This document shows, piece by piece, positions 29,813-39,505 of a DNA stretch of 41,383 nt. The notes below the pieces were generated by a model. The model saw nothing but the letters and a program-made list of their open reading frames with translations, had not been told where the DNA came from and made no database searches. The DNA lies in NCBI GenBank assembly GCA_032718475.1, contig JAUCBJ010000366.1, positions 1-41,383 of the forward strand, given 5' to 3'. How positions within the stretch are numbered: position 1 is the first letter of the stretch; every line of letters begins with the position of its first letter. A program made the position numbers and the translations under genes. This DNA is from Nemertoderma westbladi (lineage: Eukaryota > Xenacoelomorpha > Nemertodermatida > Nemertodermatidae).

Positions 29813-30760
29813 TCATGGAGGGTTGTCAATGTACAGGTTTGTCGATCTTTCCTCCCGCTTGTAATCGCCTGCCGCTCTGGTACGGAATATTTCCCTTTCC
29901 ATCGACTCCGTATAGCTGTATGAATCGCTGTCGTCGGGATACGGTGGTTGGTGGGTTTGCGTTCGGCGTATTACTCTAGTTGGCCGCGTTTGTTTGGGTT
30001 TGGCGTCCACTGTTCTTCGTTGTTCGGTAGGCTCGCAAGCCTTCCACGAATTCGTAGGTCTCGATAAACGCAGTATGAACCTGTGGGTACTACCCACGTC
30101 TACGGTTCTCCGTCGTTTGGTAGGCTCGCAAGCCTTCCACGAAGTCGTAGGTCTCAATACTCATTGAGTGAGTGGTCTAGTAAAAACGTCAGATTTAGGA
30201 GTCACTGTTGGTTTATAAATAACAAGGTTCGTGCAGCACGTCACAGGTTTAACTGGAACCGGTTTACTTACCTGTTTTATTGTCATGAATACGGGTTCGT
30301 CCTTCCCTACAAGTAAATTACGGCTTACAGTGGGTGGACTGCTTACCTTACCTGTTAGAATCGGTGATGAAGTCGCTCGTGGCTGCGGAACTGATTCCAG
30401 TCTAACAAACTTGCTACGGTATTTATTGCAAATCGACTTGGCGTCTGCTCGGAATTTAGCTCTTCTATCATCGCTCTCCCTGCGTCGTCTCTCTCCTTCG
30501 GCAGCAACTTGTGCATTCTCAATCCGTGCTTCTTCTATGAAGTTGCGTTGCTGGGGTGCGATCTCCTGCCACCGTCGAGCAATTGCCGGCGCCATCCAAT
30601 TAATGTCGCTCTGTATGCTAGCGAACGATCTATCCAGTTGTGGAATTTGGTAGGCTTGCGAGGGTACCGTAGTTAGAACTTCCATCGTCCCTCTCGGTAC
30701 AACTTCCGGTTGTTCGATAGGTATGCCGCATCTACGGAGAAAGTTGGTAAGTGTCTCCAA
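29813..30760 (-). pseudogene. BEL gag region, middle frames
   Basis: Two consecutive in-frame segments (30760-30161 and 30157-29813) are separated by one stop. The first has a helical, charge-rich stretch (RWQEIAPQQRNFIEEARIENAQVAAEGERRRR). The second contains a duplicated phrase SWKACEPT..RRTVD, each copy coming from the 20-bp near-palindrome (30026 and 30119) inside a longer ~93-bp duplication. No catalytic motif is seen. Confidence 0.55.
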
Positions 30761-30924
30761 TCTCCCGCCCAGGCAGTATAGTTATTCTTCCTCTGTGGGT
30801 TGCAATAACGCATCGGAAACAGACTCACCCATCAGTTGGTCGAGTTGCTCTCTCTGAGTCGATCCTACAACCGACTTAAACTGAATGAGACTTTCCCTCG
30901 CACTTACCAGTTTATCTATTATCT

Positions 30925-31272
30925 TTACCTGAGTAAAGTTGTCACCACCATGCGAAAACCTTCCCCGATATTTCGATTTATCTGAGCCATATGTCCTCCT
31001 ATGCTCCTAATAATGTTCTCCTGGCTCCCAGTCGAACTTACCATGTCCGGTTCCCACGATCTGGTTTGCAGGACGGTAAGGAAGTCTTCGGTTCTACCGT
31101 CACCATGCGCTACGGCTTCCGGTATTTCCATTGGTGGTACCGGCGACGCACTCGGTGTGACATCGGTAGAATCGCGAGTCCTCCTCCTTGGTTTGTCTAG
31201 TGCCGATCTGTCTGCGTCACATGAGTCATAGTCGGTAGATGGGTGTCTAGTTGAGTCTGGTGTATCACTCAT
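30925..31272 (-). pseudogene. BEL gag region, first frame
   Basis: The 115-residue frame starts MSDTPDSTRH, is hydrophilic and acidic with an Arg-rich patch, and ends in an amphipathic segment (HMAQINRNIGEGFRMVV). I recognise no domain; it is assigned to the element from position and strand. It may be the natural N-terminus of gag cut by a stop. Confidence 0.5.
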
Positions 31273-32130
31273 GTCTATATCATATACTTCAAATATGGGT
31301 AATAAATGTCAAAGTGTCAGAATGTCGAAATGTCAAAATGTCGAAACTTACCTTGGTATTTATATAAACTATATATACCCTAACTGGTACAAATAAAATC
31401 AAAAGGTATGTAATAAAATAATAATAATTCAGTCTACCAGCTAAATCTGTACAAATAAGGGAGATAGTGGTATACGCTACCAAAATATAGATCAAAAAGT
31501 ACAAATAATAAGGCAAAATAGCAACAACTAGGGGAAAATAAGTACCAACAAATGCATAAATTAGACAGTGGAACCCACAAATTTTGAGTAATACTGTGCT
31601 CTAAGTTTAAAGTTTTACGGACTACTCTACGAAAAACTTTTCCTAGGTACCGATACAAATTGGTCTTTAAACCTTGCGTACCTTTTCAAGTACCGAAAAA
31701 AGGACACACACGGCCTAAGACAAAATAATTACAAACTAACTAACTATTTATAGCTAGTCAAATACAAAACTAAACTAAATTACGCAAGAACGTGTATAGA
31801 CCTAAATTATGTACATATCTCTTACTGTATTACAGAACGAGTACTAGTTGATATTAACTAATTAATATCATATCTCTTACTGTAAAGTTCAGTAGTATAC
31901 CGCCTACCGAATCCTAGTAACGAAATACCTTACTGTAGAATCCAGCAGTGTACACGGGTTCATACAGTATCTAACAAGAAATCCCAGTCCAGGGTGTCTA
32001 AATAAACAGATACCAAGTAAACAAACTACTACTGGCGAGGAATGGAGCCTGATATCTCTTCTAATACTTGGGAGAATCAATTGCCAGGGCTAACTAGACA
32101 AACAGGATGCTTGGCCTCTAACCGGTGAGG
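31273..32130. other. AT-rich region upstream of the BEL gag, no gene
   Basis: Should hold the BEL leader and 5' LTR, but I see no LTR-like direct repeat matching the other side. It contains short repetitions: ATGTCAAA/GTCGAA at 31303-31345 and a phrase ATCTCTTACTGTA near 31817, 31868 and 31928. Confidence 0.5.
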
Positions 32131-32595
32131 CAGATGTACAGTCTACTGTTACAGACCAAACTCACGAGAAAACAATCCCCACGTAGCAAATCCTAACTAT
32201 CGCTAATGGACCTAAATACTGTAAACTTGCCGCAGTATGATTTATATGGGTATAATACGAGCTAGCGGGTCAACGACACTAGCGTAAGAAACAATACTCC
32301 CGACAGAAAAAGCAGTCAAAAGGGTGCCTGATCAAACAAATACCAAATACCTCTACAAATAATAATAATCCTATCTGTAAATCAATAAATCTGCGTGTGT
32401 GTTATGATAAAACAATTTTGGTGTACCGCTGTTATACTAGGTTTTGGTGATTTTAACCAGATAACAATACCAGGTGCTAGCTACTTGAATAAGCTAGTCG
32501 CACGCTGTAGGCACAATACTTACAAACTGACGTCAAAAGGGCTCCCTCCTCCTATATTCACAACTCAATTGGGCAATTACGGTGTTAGTAACTAC
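32131..32595 (+). repeat. Repeat A copy 2, possible solo LTR
   Basis: Near-identical to 3757-4231 in the same orientation, but no gag follows: after GTTAGTAAC the sequences diverge. This is what a solo LTR or truncated copy looks like. Weak similarity to copy 1 resumes ~100 bp upstream (ACTACTGGC near 32030), so the full unit may be longer. Confidence 0.7.
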
Positions 32596-34173
32596 CCCCG
32601 CGATCAGCACTGATACCAGATTCTGATTGTGAGATAAGGAAATAGGGTGTTAATTTACTACCGTACGCCTAGCTGATCTGGTATTTAATTTGATTCTAGA
32701 ATTTTGTTACTGCGGTGGTCTGCAGTAAATACCTATCAGTACGTGGCAAGGGCGCGGTAGATTGTTAGTAAACCTCCCTTAGCCAACATGCTTGCTGGTA
32801 GCAGAAAGCTGCCCCTTTGCCTGACCAAATACTTTGGACTCAGACAGGTCAGTCAAACAGCAAGGCCTACAGGGCTAACCGATACTGTACCGCTAGTATG
32901 GCAAATCACCAAATTATAGAGTGAGCTATTTGCACCTAGTGTACTTGCCCATACTGACAAACAGCATCAGCTCACACCTGTAAGAGATACATGTTAACCC
33001 GGGTTTTTCTGTCTGAATCTGAGGTATTTGGTCCTAAATTTTATGGCGTCCCAGGACGGTGTCACGCTTCACCCTAATCTAAGGAACTTACGATGGGCAA
33101 AGGCGTTGAACAAAGTCATACCTCCTCTGACGTGGGCGCGATCAGCCAATAGGGTCATGCTTCCAAATTGGCATGGGTCAAGATAGTGCGGGCTCCTTTA
33201 TGCGTCGTGGACATCCCTTCCCCTTGCGTTGCTGTGGCCTAAAGGTTTAGGCAGCCATTCCCCAAAGCGTTTGGCTGTTCAAGATAGATACGCTAAAAAC
33301 TACATGTTCTGAGTTTGCAGTATATTTTTAACGTAAATGACAAAAGATTTATCGAATATAGACTAAACTTTACAAATTAACTTATAAGTATAAGCTAATG
33401 ATATTAGTGATAACCGAAGGGCAAATGGCACCTTATATAGGAAATCCTAAGCATGGAATCCACTAGAACATTCTATCACATTCTATGAGCTCACATTGGA
33501 CCAATAAATCATCAAACGCCCTCCAATTGGCCCAACTAATCTGTCCATGTCGTGGGGCGGGTGGTAAAACGTCCTAGGTCTAAAAATGTAGTTTTGAGAA
33601 AACACGTTTTTTGTTTACTATTTCAACAAAACTGCAAATTTATTCTGTTTTATTTCATTTTCTAACATAAAAAGGGTCTTAAATCGTTTTCTGATACCAG
33701 AAATATAGATACATAGCCTTCTGGTAGTGTTTTTTGACAAATTTGCAACATAGGACGTTTTACCAAATTCAATTTTAATGCGACATAGGACATTTTACAA
33801 ACTTATTACTACACTATTGCTTACTTATTACTCTATTCTCTATTAACCGGTACAGGTTATGTACCGATAGTAACTATGATCCGATACTATATGAATGCCC
33901 CCATTAAAATTTCGGTTCTTGTTTAAAAACAAGAATAAGTTTTATCAAAAGTTATAATGAATTGTTTGGTACTGATAGTGTCTAAGTCCCGTCTATCTAC
34001 TGCTACAGTGGTAGGATAGGGTGTATAGCAATTTTAATTTTGTAACGCACTGGTGTCACAGACGAAAATACCGCCAAGGCGAGATTGCCCGGGGGGTGGT
34101 GGGGGAAATTTTGTTTTGGTACACTTTATTAAACACTTTGGCCTAGCGCCAAATGCCCCTTCCCGCGCTGTAT

Positions 34174-34191
34174 CCCCCCCCCCCCCCCCCC
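34174..34191 (+). repeat. Homopolymer C18
   Basis: An 18-base C run inside the TIR element, preceded by a G-rich stretch at 34091-34107. Confidence 0.9.
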
Positions 34192-34214
34192 ATTTGCCAG
34201 TTTTTTTAAGTTAC

Positions 34215-34610
34215 TAACCAATGCAAACCAAAACTTGTCACCGATTTAAGGAAAGGAACGCGGAGGTTAGAGAGACTGTCTTTTCTAACCAAAACAATAA
34301 ACGATCTAGTTAACAATGCAGGGAAAGGGGCAGGTTGCAGTCGCAACTTTTTCTAACAAAAACAATAAACCATCTCGTTAACAATACATTGAAATGAGCA
34401 GGTTACAGGCACGGGCTTTTCTAAACAAAACAAAAAAACGATTTTATCAGCACTACATGGGAAGGGGCAGGTTACAGATGCAAGCTTTTCTAATCAAAAC
34501 AGTAAACCATATCATTAACAATACATGGAAAGGACCAGGTTACAGGGGCAGCCTTTTATAACCAAAACAATGAACGATCAAATTATATTGAAGGAAAGAA
34601 ACAGGTTACC
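34215..34610. repeat. ~68-bp minisatellite inside the TIR element
   Basis: Units begin CTTTTCTAACCAAAAC at about 34280, 34347, 34416, 34485 and 34553, each followed by AACAATACATGGAAAGGGGCAGG-type sequence. A degenerate unit precedes at ~34218. Non-coding. Confidence 0.85.
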
Positions 34611-34723
34611 AAGTAGGCTATTTAAAAGATTAAAATATTTAAAAGTTACATAGTATCAAAATGCTGTAATTATATAGTTAATAAATTACCATATTAACAC
34701 ATTACATTTCACATTCAGAATCA

Positions 34724-35163
34724 AGTACAATGCACAGATATCCAATCAGACACTATATAACGTTGGAGGTGTCTCATTACTCTCCCCTAGCTTGACAATT
34801 CAACGGCGCCGCCTCCACATTATAGGAAATTGCTTTCAGCGTGAGGACCATCCAGTGCGCAAACTTGTGCTTTGGTGGCCTCGTGGAGAAAATAAGCATG
34901 GTGGACAGACCATGGCTTTCGCAAGATGTATCTTAAAGGACACACACTGGCCTTGAGGATGCCGATAATCTCGACAAAGTCATGGGGGAAAGGGAATTGT
35001 GGTGGTGCAACTTTGTTGATAAGCCGGCATACCATTCTTAATGCACGCTTCATTTGGCTTGCCAATTGTGGATTGCATGGTAGTGGCAATAATGTTTTTG
35101 TTAAACCAGAATATCATCTCAATGGTGCAGATTCAATGCAGCAGGCCGATTAATAGTAGTAGT
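34724..35163 (+). pseudogene. RTE-like LINE copy 4, diverged, plus strand
   Basis: On the plus strand it reads SNQTLYNVGGVSLLSPSLTI, then a GNCFQREDHP phrase and GENKHGGQ, the same RT C-terminus as the other copies. It has substitutions and a frameshift after CILKDTHWP. It ends in AATAGTAGTAG, the TAG tail. It is the oldest-looking of the four copies, and the only one in this orientation. Confidence 0.85.
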
Positions 35164-35411
35164 TATGTGGCAAATTCGCCTTAGAAGATTTTGCCCAGGG
35201 TGCACTACGGACTAGGCGATTATGGATTATGCCCAGTGGAGGGGGCATAATGCCCTAGGCGATTATGACCGGGGTGGAGGCATTTATTACATTTGGGCAA
35301 TTTCGACTGGGACACCGTTAAGTACTATACAATTGCCACCGTCAGACTTTTCCTGAATGTATAATTCAATTATTGTAGTGAATATTTTAGGTTAAAAATC
35401 TCATAATATTA
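35164..35411. other. Spacer within the TIR element
   Basis: No feature seen. The phrase GGCGATTATG occurs twice (35215, 35257). Confidence 0.5.
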
Positions 35412-36043
35412 CTCTAGGATCGGAAGCTGCAATTTTAAGAATGATGTGCCGGCTTGTCGACAAAATTGCGCCGCCACAACTCCCTATCACCCATGACATT
35501 TGCTAGATCATCCGTATCTTCAAGGCCAGTGTCCTTTAAGATGCGTCACAAGAAAGTCATGGGCTGTCCACCATGCTTATTCACTCTATGAGGCTGACAA
35601 AGCACAAGATTATGCACTGGCTGGTCCTCACGGCGAAAGAAATATCCTGCAAAGCGGAGGCGACTTTGTTCTAGTGTCAAGCTTGGGGGAACCAATGAGA
35701 CACCTCCAATATTATATAGTGTCTGGTTGGATATGTGTGCATTGTACTTGACACAATAAACCCGGCGTAGCATTCTTGTGAATGTGCCATGCAGAGATTT
35801 GTTGTCCTCAGCAGTTAGTGCCTAGCATGGATTCCCATAGAGGACTACTGCTGCTCTAAATAATCGGACCTTAAGTTTCCGATTAATTCTCGGAGACTTC
35901 CAAATCCTGGAAAGCCTATTCAAGGCTGCCCATGCCTTTCCCTTACGTATTCGACGGTCCTCACCCGACTTCCGGATCCATGATTCCAGGTAACAAAAGT
36001 CGTCCACATGCTCAAGCATACCATCATTTGAGCTTATGCTCAT
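35412..36043 (-). pseudogene. RTE-like LINE copy 2
   Basis: 632 bp covering the RT C-terminal half, read as two frames (36094-35822 and 35773-35546) with a small internal deletion. It is flanked by ATAATATTA on both sides (35403-35411 and 36042-36050), with ambiguity because the element itself ends in CTCAT. Closely similar to copies 1 and 3. Confidence 0.9.
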
Positions 36044-36489
36044 AATATTAACATTGTGACGTGACATTGGTCTTTCCGGAATCACTAATGCCACTCAGCA
36101 ACAAATACTACATACTAATAGTAATGGATACTTCCCGGTGGGCGGACATTCAACTTGACAAAACGTCCTATGTTTCACTTACGTAATTAGTTTTGTTTGA
36201 CTTAGGACAACTTACCACCATAAGTAAAATGTTAGGACGTTTTACCATCCGTAGCCTTAACTTAGGACAATTGAAAATTTGCAAATAACTCTTTTACACT
36301 GTTATGTTATCACTAATCCTTTGGTAGAAAGGAGGGAAATTCAATTTTATACCCGATTCACTTAAAACATGAATTTTGAGAAAATTTGACTTAGGACGTT
36401 TTACCACCCGCCCCACGATGTGTTGTACGCACTCCATTGGCTTATCTTGTTTGGTGAAACCGAAAATAAATTGCACAAAATATAATTTT

Positions 36490-36565
36490 TACTGACCCAT
36501 ATTCGAACTTTCGACCTACCTAGGATGTAACCTGCACCTTAACCTACTGGACCACTGCGCCAGTA
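36490..36565 (-). repeat. tRNA-like head of repeat X
   Basis: On the minus strand the 76-nt segment begins TACTGGC and ends GTCAGTA, pairing at six of seven acceptor positions. It has an excellent A box (TGGCGCAGTGG) and a weaker B box (AGTTCGAATAT). This is a Pol III promoter layout. The T-arm and anticodon arm are degenerate, so it is not a functional tRNA gene. Confidence 0.6.
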
Positions 36566-36570
36566 GCAAC

Positions 36571-36699
36571 CCATACCAAATTATAACTAGAGTTGGTAAT
36601 ATGCAAATTATAACAAACTGTAAAATAAGGCAAATGCTTTGGATTTTGACATTTTTTTACGTAGTACCAATTACAAATATCTACCTCGTAGTGAAATAA
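36571..36699. other. Short AT-rich spacer
   Basis: No feature recognised between repeat X and the L2-like LINE fragment. Confidence 0.5.
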
Positions 36700-36964
36700 T
36701 CCCACACCGTACCCTCTTCGCTTGCGGCACCTGGGTCTCCCGACCGTCGAGTATTGTCGCCATCGCGCTGATCTTATTCTGGTTTATCGGTATCTGTCGG
36801 GACTTGCTGAATTGAGTCGGTCGACCATCAATTTATTCTATCACCCAGCAGTACTCGTGGCCACTCCTTAAAACTCCAGAAACCACGTGCGAGATTACTC
36901 CAACGAAACTCAACCTTTCACTTCCGGGTCATTGACCCATGGAATGCGTTGACCGATGATGTAG
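36700..36964 (+). pseudogene. L2/CR1-like LINE, C-terminal RT fragment
   Basis: The plus strand reads LRHLGLPTVEYCRHRADLILVYRYLSG, then after a frame change RNSTFHFRVIDPWNALTDDVV. These are the two conserved blocks at the very end of CR1/L2-group RTs. Everything upstream is missing, as in typical 5'-truncated copies. It runs directly into the TGAA/CGAA array, which fits a LINE 3' tail. Confidence 0.8.
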
Positions 36965-37212
36965 TGAATGAATGAATGAATGAATGAATGAACGAACGAA
37001 CGAACGAACGAACGAACGAACGAACGAACGAACGAACGAACGAACGAACGAACGAACGAACGAACGAACGAACGAACGAACGAACGAACGAACGAACGAA
37101 CGAACGAACGAACGAACGAACGAACGAACGAACGAACGAACGAACGAACGAACGAACGAACGAACGAACGAACGAACGAACGAACGAACGAACGAACGAA
37201 CGACGAACGAAT
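36965..37212. repeat. Tetranucleotide array: (TGAA)n then (CGAA)n
   Basis: About 7 TGAA units are followed by ~53 CGAA units with almost no interruption; one A is lost near 37203. Long ORFs across it (FVRS or NERT repeats) are artefacts of the array. Confidence 0.98.
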
Positions 37213-37283
37213 CTTGGGCACAGTGACCCCCAGCCAACAATGGCTTATAAGACATCAAATTTTATACAAATTAACTACCAAAT

Positions 37284-38321
37284 ACTACTAGGATCGGCAT
37301 GCTGCATTGCAGATGCATTATTAAGAATGCTGTGCCGGCTTGTCGACTAAATTGCGCCGCCACAACTCCCTATTACCCATGACATTTGCTAGATCATCCG
37401 CATCTTCAAGGCCAGTGTCCTTTAAGATGCGTCTCAAGAAAGTCATGGGCTGTCCACCATGCTTATTCACTCCATGAGGCTGCTAAAGTACAAGATTATG
37501 CACTATCTGGTCCTCACGGCGAAAGCAATGTCCTGCCAAGCGGAGGCGATTTTGTTCTAGTGTCAAGCTTGGGGGAACCAATGAGACACCTCCTCTCCAA
37601 TGTTATATAGTGTCTGGTTGGAGATGTGTGCATTGTACTTGACACAATGAACCCCGCGTAGCATTCTTGTGAATGTGCTATCCAGAGATTTGGTGTCCTC
37701 AGCAGTTAGAGACCAGCATGTACTCCCATAGAGGAGTACTGGAACTACTGCTGCTCTAAATAATCGGACCTTAAGTTTCTGATTAATTCGCGGTGACTTA
37801 CAAATCCTGGAAAGCCTATTCAAGGCTGCCCATGCCTTTCCCTTACGTATGCGAAAGTCCTCACCTGACTTCCGGATCCATGATCCCAGGTAACAGAAGT
37901 CGTCCACATGCTCAAGCATACCATCTTTTGAGCTTATGCTCATCCGATCAGAGACTTGCTGAGGACTTTCTAAGTTAACTGTCAAAATTGTGGTCTTTCT
38001 GGAGTTAATAAAAAGACCAACACTAGAAGCAGCATGTTCTGATGAGCTGAGGAGCCGTTGGGCTCCGTCTAGTGATTCTGAGAGTACTCAGCAAAGTCTA
38101 GATCAGTTAGGTACTTGGCAGGATTTCAGGATTTCTGGAGCCAGTAGGTGGAGTTATCATCACCCCATCATCATTATGATGATCTAAGGACATGCGTAGA
38201 ACATAGTCAACCACAATTATGAACAAGAATGGTGCAAGTGTGTCTCCCTGGAGGACGCCCCATAACACTTCAAGTGGTTCTGTGTCACCGTTAACAGTAG
38301 AATGATGTTGTCGAACCATCG
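37284..38321 (-). pseudogene. RTE-like LINE copy 3, 5'-truncated, 10-bp TSD
   Basis: 1,038 bp flanked by ACTACCAAAT (37274-37283 and 38322-38331). It reads in pieces: 38319-38107 (GVLQGDTLAPFLF), then 37985-37563 (CYLGSWIRKSGE, VLLYGSTCWSLT). A deletion near 38090 removes the FADD region, and small indels break the frame. The 3' end has the same ACTACTAGGATCGG tail (plus-strand view) as copy 1. Confidence 0.92.
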
Positions 38322-38468
38322 ACTACCAAATCAACTACCAAATAATACACAATTAACCAATTTACATCACAAATTAGATACAAGTCAGATTAAATTCTTC
38401 CATTTATTATTTCGCACCTACAATTGTACAAACCCGCTCAACAGCCGCGTGCACTATTTACTTGGTCA

Positions 38469-38897
38469 CTACTCACTACACATTAAAAATTTCAACTTCG
38501 CGCTGTTCTCATCATCATAAAAATCTTGTGGGAAGAACCTCCTATCTAGGGCGTCACATTTATACAAAAAATGACTTTCGTCTTCAATTTCGCCCGACTT
38601 ACATACACAACATATTCTATCTTCTAAGGGTTTGCCCTGATATCGACCCACTTCAATACCCAACGGCAAAACACCGGACCTAAACTGCGCCATGATTGAC
38701 CATTCACTGTGGTTGATTTTTGACTTGACATAAAGTTCTGTGTCAAAGTTCGTTTTAAATAACTTGTAAGTACGCAGTTTCGGTTTAAGTAATACACTTG
38801 ACGCCAAGATATTTGAAAAATAGTCTGTACAATGCTTATCTAAATTATCTAGATCACATTTGATACAGCTAGTGTATATGTCATATAAATTCAACAA
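38469..38897 (-). pseudogene. LINE C-terminal segment with Cys/His motif
   Basis: 142 residues; helical at first, then ICCVCKSGEIEDESHFLYKCDALD, a C-x2-C...H-x4-C arrangement common at the C-terminus of LINE RT proteins. It ends at the probable natural stop of the element. Confidence 0.75.
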
Positions 38898-39505
38898 TTT
38901 GAATCCTTTACAGACTTGTCTGCACCAACCAGACTTATTCGCGTACTGTTAATTAAAAATCTGCTTCTGGATCCTGGATTCATCACTGCAGGCTATTAAC
39001 CGGTTCCATCTACGGCCTAACGCCAGATACCTTCTGTGCTGTGAGTAAGACCAGCCCATGTCACCCTCAATGGCTAGACTGGAAGTGAACGTGTGGACGC
39101 CTAAAAATGGCGCATCACTTTAAGTTGAACTTTATCAATATCGTATGACGCAATACTGCCCCAGACACCAGAAGCATAATCTAAAATAGGTGTTATACAC
39201 GACGTATATAATTTACTGTAAGTATCAAATAGAAATCCACAAACAAACCCTACGTGATTTGGCTACAATCGCACCAAAAGCTCTCTTAGCTGACCCCGTT
39301 AGCACATTTATTGCTTTAGAGTAAGTTAAATGACTATCAAAATAAAGCCCTAAGTACTTGTAGCTATTTACAATAGCTAAAACACCATTGGATACTGAAA
39401 AATTATATTTAGTACAAGATTTATGCGGTTGACGAAAATGTACTACATTCGATTTATCAATATTTATAGACATTTTCCACCTAGTAGTCCAGCTAGACAA
39501 AAGAT

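Larger units (their letters stand above)
22020..30668. repeat. Seven copies of a 20-bp near-palindrome in the BEL element
   Basis: Consensus GGTAGGCTCGCAAGCCTTCC. Copies: 22020-22039, 25871-25890, 25949-25968, 26062-26081, 30026-30045, 30119-30138 and a decayed one at 30649-30668. Arms pair except at the central bases and one arm position. All lie within translated frames and encode phrases such as GRLASLP or WKACEP depending on frame. Confidence 0.85.
21951..31272 (-). mobile_element. Decayed BEL/Pao LTR retrotransposon, split by an RTE-like LINE
   Basis: In order on the minus strand: N-terminal gag frames (31272-29813), DUF1759-type gag (29549-29010), zinc fingers (28745-28535), DUF1758-type protease (28416-27714), RT (25908-24913), RNase H (24441-24118), a 12-bp coding repeat (23889-23404) and integrase (22827-22040). 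This is the BEL/Pao order. Frames are broken by many stops and shifts. Integrase is truncated near 22040, and no LTR was identified at either end. An RTE-like LINE (26268-27699) sits between protease and RT. A 20-bp near-palindrome recurs seven times. Confidence 0.9.
33551..36417. mobile_element. 2,867-bp non-autonomous DNA transposon with 26-bp TIRs and 4-bp TSD
   Basis: The ends are perfect inverted repeats of 26 bp beginning CGTGGGGCGGGTGG, with imperfect pairing ~10 bp further. ATGT is duplicated on both sides (33547-33550, 36418-36421) and occurs once in the empty copy of repeat X at ~21377-21380. Subterminal copies of TAGGACGTTTTACC occur at both ends. The interior has a 68-bp minisatellite, a C18 run and two RTE-like LINE fragments in opposite orientations, but no transposase frame. 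The superfamily is undetermined; a 4-bp TSD is compatible with several (for example Sola, Chapaev, Ginger, Academ). Confidence 0.93.
32696..36570 (-). repeat. Dispersed repeat X, copy 2, split by a TIR element
   Basis: Left part 32696-33550, right part 36418-36570; the two join exactly as in copy 1. The right part extends further than copy 1 and includes a complete 76-nt tRNA-like head. Repeat X therefore appears to be a tRNA-headed, non-coding element of about 1 kb read on the minus strand, unusually long for a SINE. Confidence 0.85.

Noticed and set aside
20525-33550. Repeat X as the LTRs of the BEL element
   Set aside because: Ends are not TG/CA, copy 2 has a tRNA-like head, and copy 2 starts ~1.4 kb from gag with another repeat between. 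Kept only as an alternative.
34820-35089. 89-residue minus-strand frame
   Set aside because: It is antisense to RTE-like LINE copy 4, whose RT similarity reads on the plus strand.
36490-36565. Functional tRNA gene on the minus strand
   Set aside because: Acceptor and A box are good, but B box and anticodon arm are degenerate and it is part of a dispersed repeat.
36910-37350. Frames coding FVRS or NERT repeats
   Set aside because: They are translations of the CGAA tetranucleotide array, open in several frames on both strands.
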